Origin: Annona cherimola
Taxonomy: Eukaryota > Streptophyta > Magnoliopsida > Magnoliales > Annonaceae
Length of the DNA: 64,000 nucleotides
Reading direction: 5' to 3'
Assembly: GCA_030490835.1 (NCBI GenBank)
Contig: CM059971.1
Span: forward strand, 3,542,545-3,606,544
Below, one piece after another: positions 59,320 through 64,000 of the stretch. The notes beneath the pieces were generated by a model. The model did not search any database. It was not told where the DNA came from and saw nothing but the letters and a program-made list of their open reading frames with translations. Both the position numbers and the translations under genes were made by a program. How positions within the stretch are numbered: position 1 is the first letter of the stretch; every line of letters starts with the position of its first letter.

Positions 59320-62300
59320 ATCTTCTTCTGTTGAATGATTGGAATAATTAGTTCCTCCTTACCGGTCGTTGAATTCTCTTCCTGATCCAAATGGAGATGT
59401 TTCCATTTCATTTTAATGTCTGCTTTTATTTTGCTGTTCTCAAATTTTCTGCACGAATCTGAATATTGCAGGGATGCATCTTCGTTTTCATGCTTTGAAC
59501 TCAGATCCGTGAACTGATTTTCATCCCCAGCGTGTTGTGCTTGGCCTCCATTTCCAAGCAGGTCGTAGATGAGTCCCGTCCCTGTTTTTGTTTTCAGCAT
59601 GCAATAAACCAATTTAAAATTGGTGTTGGATGAACCGTTTAATCTATCTATTTGGCTTCATATCAGTTTTGGATGATTGGCGTGAGTCATTTCATTCTCG
59701 CTCATTACCCGAAACTGTTTTGGCCAATCTGTAAGTGTTTTTTTTTTCTTTTTTGATTTCTGATCTCTTTTCTCTACTCGTCTGTTCAGATTTATTTGCG
59801 ACATACATGCACTTTTCTCTCATGTTTGTACTCAGATCGATCATCTGATTTTTTTTTCTTTCATTCTCAGCATGCTGCGCATAGTCTCAGTTTAAGAAGG
59901 ATTCGCATATGAGTCTCATCTCTGTTTCTCATTTTTCAATCTATCTAGTGTTCTGCTTATTTAGTTTGTTTGGAAAATTAGTTTTGCAATCTTGATGGTT
60001 TGGGTTTATGTTTGTAAAAAAAACTGGCTGCATATTATCCATTTGGATTGGTTACATTAATTAGTTTTGTTTTCTTTAATGTGTTTAGTGGGATCCCTGT
60101 TTTCATCATGATATCATAATTGGAATAAGCAGAGATGCTTTCTTTCAATTGATTACATCTGCATTTCCGCATTGAAGGAAATTGTTCCATTTACTTTGGA
60201 ATAAGTGAATGAAATGAAAATCTGCTTCGTGCATAAATGGTTGGATCTTCCTTAGCCTGCGTGATATCCTTTCTTGTTTCCATTTTTGCTTTGGCATAAT
60301 TAGTTATCGGGTTCTTGGTGTATTTGAATCAGGAATAGGTTGGTCATATCTGCTATTGTATAAACTGCATCTGAATCAGATAGATTGTTACCCATGATCT
60401 CTGATAATTTGTTTTTTGAAAAAAAAAATTATACATCTACATATACATTGTTTCATCTTTGGTCAATTTTACCTGTGCATTTATATATTTTCCAGCTCCC
60501 TATTTTCACGTCAGTGGTCAGATAATCTGTGATCTAATTGTAATCAGCATAACATGGACATCGTGGGAAATTCTGTGAATCTGGTTCATGTTATATGGTT
60601 ACATTGCTGTCTTTGTGAAAAAAAAGTGAGTGAAGTATGAAAATCTGCATTGTTGGATTTTGTCAGAAGGTTCATTGGAGTTTGGATACACGTTTTTCAT
60701 TTTATAATCTGAGGTATGGAAATCTGTATAGCTGGAATCCGTGGATAAAAAGGGCTGTGATTTTTCGAAAGTTTGGAATGGGACATTTGAATGGAAAAAA
60801 GTGTTTTATTGCAGATTTGTTGGAATTGCCTATAAATCCTTCTTGTGCTTCCATAAACATTGCTGAAATAGAATCACGTTGAGAGTTACCTTTGCATTCA
60901 TTCGTGGAAATCAACTTTTACAGCCCACAAAACTGTCAGAAATTTTCTAAACCAACCAAAATATAATGAAAAATCTACTTCAATAAAAGGAGAACCAACA
61001 AACACCTATGGAAACCCATTTTTGGGGTGCAAATGGGTACCTAAACCCTTCCCTTTGCATAACTAAGTCCCTTGGAATCTCTAATGCGGACCACTCCTGA
61101 ATTATTTTGTTTTCCAGTTTTTCCTCAAATTTTGGTACCGACACCCATCTGCAAATTCTATTTTGTATGGTTTATGTGGAGTGGAAACAACATGTGACTT
61201 TTCTCTCTGTTTAGGATGCTTGTTGTGTCCCATGGTGAATGATCATTTTATATAGATATCTTCTTGGTCTCAATCTCGAGAAGATCCTTTTGAGGTTTGG
61301 TTTTGTGTGTTTACAGATGATCTCTTGCCTTTTCTTCCATCAGTATTCACACATTTTGACGTCTTGTGATGTTTTGTTTTGTCCAAGATGTATGAACTAA
61401 GACTGAATGACATGGGAAGTGGGGTAAAAAGGGAAAAAAGAAATGGCTATCGAAAATTTTATCACAATAAGTTTAGGGACAAGGTACAGTGCTAAAATAA
61501 TGCTATGTTTTTTCGGATGATATTGCTGCAAAATAGGCATTTATGTAACAGAATACTTCAAAATTATATTTTGTTCCTTTTTTATTCTTATTTGCTGCAA
61601 TATATGGGAAATGAAGCCCATGCTTAATAAAATTCTAATATCCTTCTAGAAAAAATTCTATTTAATATAGATCATTCAATCATTAGAAGTTTCAAAACTT
61701 GTACAAATTAGTTTCCAGCAGCATGAGACTTTTTTTTTGGCTTCAGTTTGACAAGCTCTTCTTGGAGGCAAAGTTGAAGTGTCAACCTCGTCTGGAAAGG
61801 CGTAAATAAAAGTATGACAGCTATTTTCATTTTGATGTTATTGGAGTTTTTCATGTGTTATTTTCTCATTTTGTTATTTTGTGACTGCTTGAGATATAAT
61901 CCTTTGCAACCTCCTGTGTGAGGTTCCTAGTATTGGAATGTTGGAGTAGCAGAGATGAATTCTCAAACAATTCCCCTCTTTTTTCTTTTGTGCAATGTCA
62001 AGGTGATGTCTGTGGCATGGTATAATGTCAGCCAATGCATAAGTTTTCCTTGAAAATAAAATAGATAGGTAATCTTATGTGAAGGTAATACAATCATTTG
62101 GACGTTTTTGTTTATCTTTTAGATGTTACATCATATAGCAAGAAGAGGGAAAAGGAGCATATTCAAATATAAGTCTCAAGTACCGTGAGCTAATGACACA
62201 AGGAAGAACAAGTCTATCATAATAATAATCAAAGATTGACTTTCCTCCATATGGAGTGTTTCTTGTACTGTAATATCGTACATGGATATACACACACACA

Positions 62301-62683
62301 CACACACACTTTTTTTTATAGCTGTAATATCTTCAGTATTGCAGTATTGTCATTCTTTATTGCTTTTACTGAGTTTAACTGGCATTTCCCTTGCCCTTTC
62401 TGCTATGCAATTGGATCAGTGGTTGTGAACTCAACTTTTTATGTTGGTCCATGTCTTTGACTACTACATTTAGATAATAGCTCTACTTGACTATGAGAGG
62501 ATGTGATGGTCACATCAGATGTCGTTTCTCTTTGACAAGTTAGCTTGTCTAGAAAATCTCCATATGTTCAAACTACATGCAAGATAAGTAGTCCTGGCTT
62601 TCTACATTGATTCCTTTTTGTATGCTAAGTTTCTTATGAGTTATTAAAAATTATAAATGTTCAGGCATCAATTATTTGAATTT
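59320..62683. other. Spacer or long intron, no identifiable gene
   Basis: T-rich, intron-like base composition. Two diverged direct repeats lie at about 59458-59590 and 59800-59935: both contain CTCAGATC, CATC/CTGATTTT and ATGAGTC(C/T)(C/A)(G/T)TC. Longer frames at 60637-60882 and nearby show no known domain. A (CA)n run occurs at about 62290-62308. Confidence 0.4.
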
Positions 62684-63025
62684 TTAGGCGAATTTTCCCC
62701 CTAATTCTAATCGAATTAATTGTAATTGGAAGGTGGTATCAAACGGGGCACTCTCTGCTATTGTTGACCACTCATAGAAAACTAGCGCTTCTATCATAGC
62801 TGTCCGCAGCCCCCTATCAAAATTAAAGCCAGCATTGATATTGCCAACATTATCAAAATTGTCATCATCAAAATCGTAATTATTAAAAAAATTTAAAAAG
62901 TTGTCCTCAAACTCATCTATCTCATCATCGTCAGTTATAAAGTAGTCAGGCATGTCATTCCACATCTCATTTGTAGATAACATAATGAAAGGGAAAAAAG
63001 AGCTTTTCGCTAGGTATTTAACCAA
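62684..63025 (-). CDS. Unrecognised acidic ORF, possibly transposon-derived
   Basis: About 113 codons open to TGA-free start; residues near 30-60 are very acidic (ITDDDEIDEFEDNF, then FDDDNFDN). An internal ATG gives MLSTNEMWNDMPDYF. I do not recognise it. The plus-strand wording GGTGGTATCAAACGGGGC next to its C-terminal end resembles ends of plant DNA transposons, so the frame may belong to a relic element rather than a host gene. Low confidence that it is expressed. Confidence 0.2.
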   Translation of the reverse strand: MVKYLAKSSFFPFIMLSTNEMWNDMPDYFITDDDEIDEFEDNFLNFFNNYDFDDDNFDNVGNINAGFNFDRGLRTAMIEALVFYEWSTIAESAPFDTTFQLQLIRLELGGKFA

Positions 63026-64000
63026 ACAGGATCATCCAAGTTCTTTGAGAACCTATCATTAAAATATTCCTAGAATGGGATAGGACTGAGAGAAACACAA
63101 AAAGTATTGATTTTGCGTGAGGATGAGATGGAAAATGAGAATTATTAGTCCTATATGAATACAAGGTTTGTAAATAAGCGAGTATCTGTTAATGAGCAAG
63201 GAAGATCCATTTTTATGCTAAACAGGATCTATTGAACTCATAATTCATTAGATACTTTTTATGAATGTCAATCAAGCATTGTAAGTAAATTGATCCCAGT
63301 TGTTCAAACGCTTGATAACCATGGTCGTTTTTGATAAATGATCACTATGAGTATGAGACTTAGGTTCTATTGTTCAATGAAATTTTGTGATGGCTAGTGG
63401 AAACACTCTTAAAAGGATTGTGTATGTAAACTAAAAGTAGCTGATCATGAGGAAACGATATTTGGTTTGGTTACTTCTTTTTATCTGGTTTTTGTACCAA
63501 TGCTGTCCAATTCAAACTTATATTTTTCAAACAAATTTTGTTGCGAACTTGTTTGCATTTTTAGACAATTTTTATAGTGAATTTTTTGGTGATTGAAATT
63601 GTATTGTGGTTGATATGTTTGAATTAAACATTTAATCACCTATTTTATTATGACTCGATTAGAATTTGATTGTCCCAATTTTTAATATAATTTAAAAATG
63701 GGGATGAAGTCTAGTTTCAGCGACACAATAGAGCAGGGCCTCAGCAACGAAATACAATCATGCTAAGATGTTGAATTTATTTAGGCGCCTTTAGCAACAA
63801 TATGAAACATCATTGCTAATTCTTTTTAGCACCGGGCCTATAGGAATGAATTGGCAATGATTTTTTTATCGTTGCTAAAGGTGATTTCCTGTCGTTTTTA
63901 CTCCTAACCACGACTCCAATATATCATATCACTCTCTTTATTTTTCAAATTTTTTTGATTTCGACATTACTATTATTTTTATATCTTTCCAAACACGATA
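63026..64000. other. Spacer to window end
   Basis: No gene seen. Near 63790-63890, CTTTAGCAACAATATGAAAC and ATCGTTGCTAAAGGTG form a loose inverted pair of the kind found in CACTA/MULE subterminal regions. The element, if any, continues past the window. Confidence 0.4.

Noticed and set aside
59298..59612. 104-codon minus-strand frame ending in RERERE
   Set aside because: The C-terminus is the complement of the CT microsatellite, and the rest has no domain and overlaps a local repeat.
60637..60882. 81-codon plus-strand frame
   Set aside because: No domain, AT-rich intron-like surroundings, no second exon or splice support.

Overview
This window is nuclear DNA from a flowering plant. It is strongly AT-rich, with large spliced genes, two CC-NB-LRR (CNL) disease-resistance genes, relics of a CYP85-clan cytochrome P450 and of the mitochondrial processing peptidase beta subunit, and dense plant-type mobile DNA (fold-back Mutator-like MITEs, hAT MITEs, tRNA-derived SINEs, an RTE LINE relic and a solo LTR). 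The species cannot be named from the sequence.

Layout. 1-1.8 kb: AT-rich spacer. About 1.8-15.4 kb: first copy of a segmental duplication carrying NLR1 (4449-13334), which has a CC exon, a 4.7-kb intron, an NB-LRR exon and a single-base frameshift. 15.4-19.5 kb: a decayed minus-strand MPP-beta gene. 19.6-31.3 kb: spacer full of fold-back elements, several with perfect 9-10 bp target duplications. 31.4-34.9 kb: P450 pseudogene A. 36.2-37.9 kb: a solo LTR with a perfect 5-bp target duplication. 39.8-41.4 kb: P450 pseudogene B. About 41.7-58.7 kb: second copy of the segmental duplication with the intact NLR2 (45609-55915, 1487 codons) and a scrap of the last MPP-beta exon. 58.7-64 kb: a GC-richer leader-like stretch and spacer with no gene I can identify.

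How the parts relate. P450-B, NLR2 and the MPP-beta scrap lie in the order of one ancestral block, P450 - NLR - MPP-beta (antisense). NLR1 plus the larger MPP-beta relic is the other copy. The upstream region of both NLRs is collinear with introns of P450-A, so the NLR promoters and leaders appear to derive from P450 intron DNA. Each NLR carries a large phase-0 intron at the CC/NB boundary, with about 75 bp of the same coding sequence at both edges, each preceded by AG|GT. This is the expected signature of intron gain by duplication of a proto-splice site. Comparing the copies gives filled and empty sites for two SINEs and one hAT MITE, so these insertions postdate the duplication.

The most unusual repeat signal is a fold-back superfamily with similar inner arms but different ends. 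The ends carry CCCGGG-centred palindromes whose flanking base pair differs between subfamilies while the symmetry is kept. All boundaries, homologies and family calls were made by eye; no alignment or database search was run.
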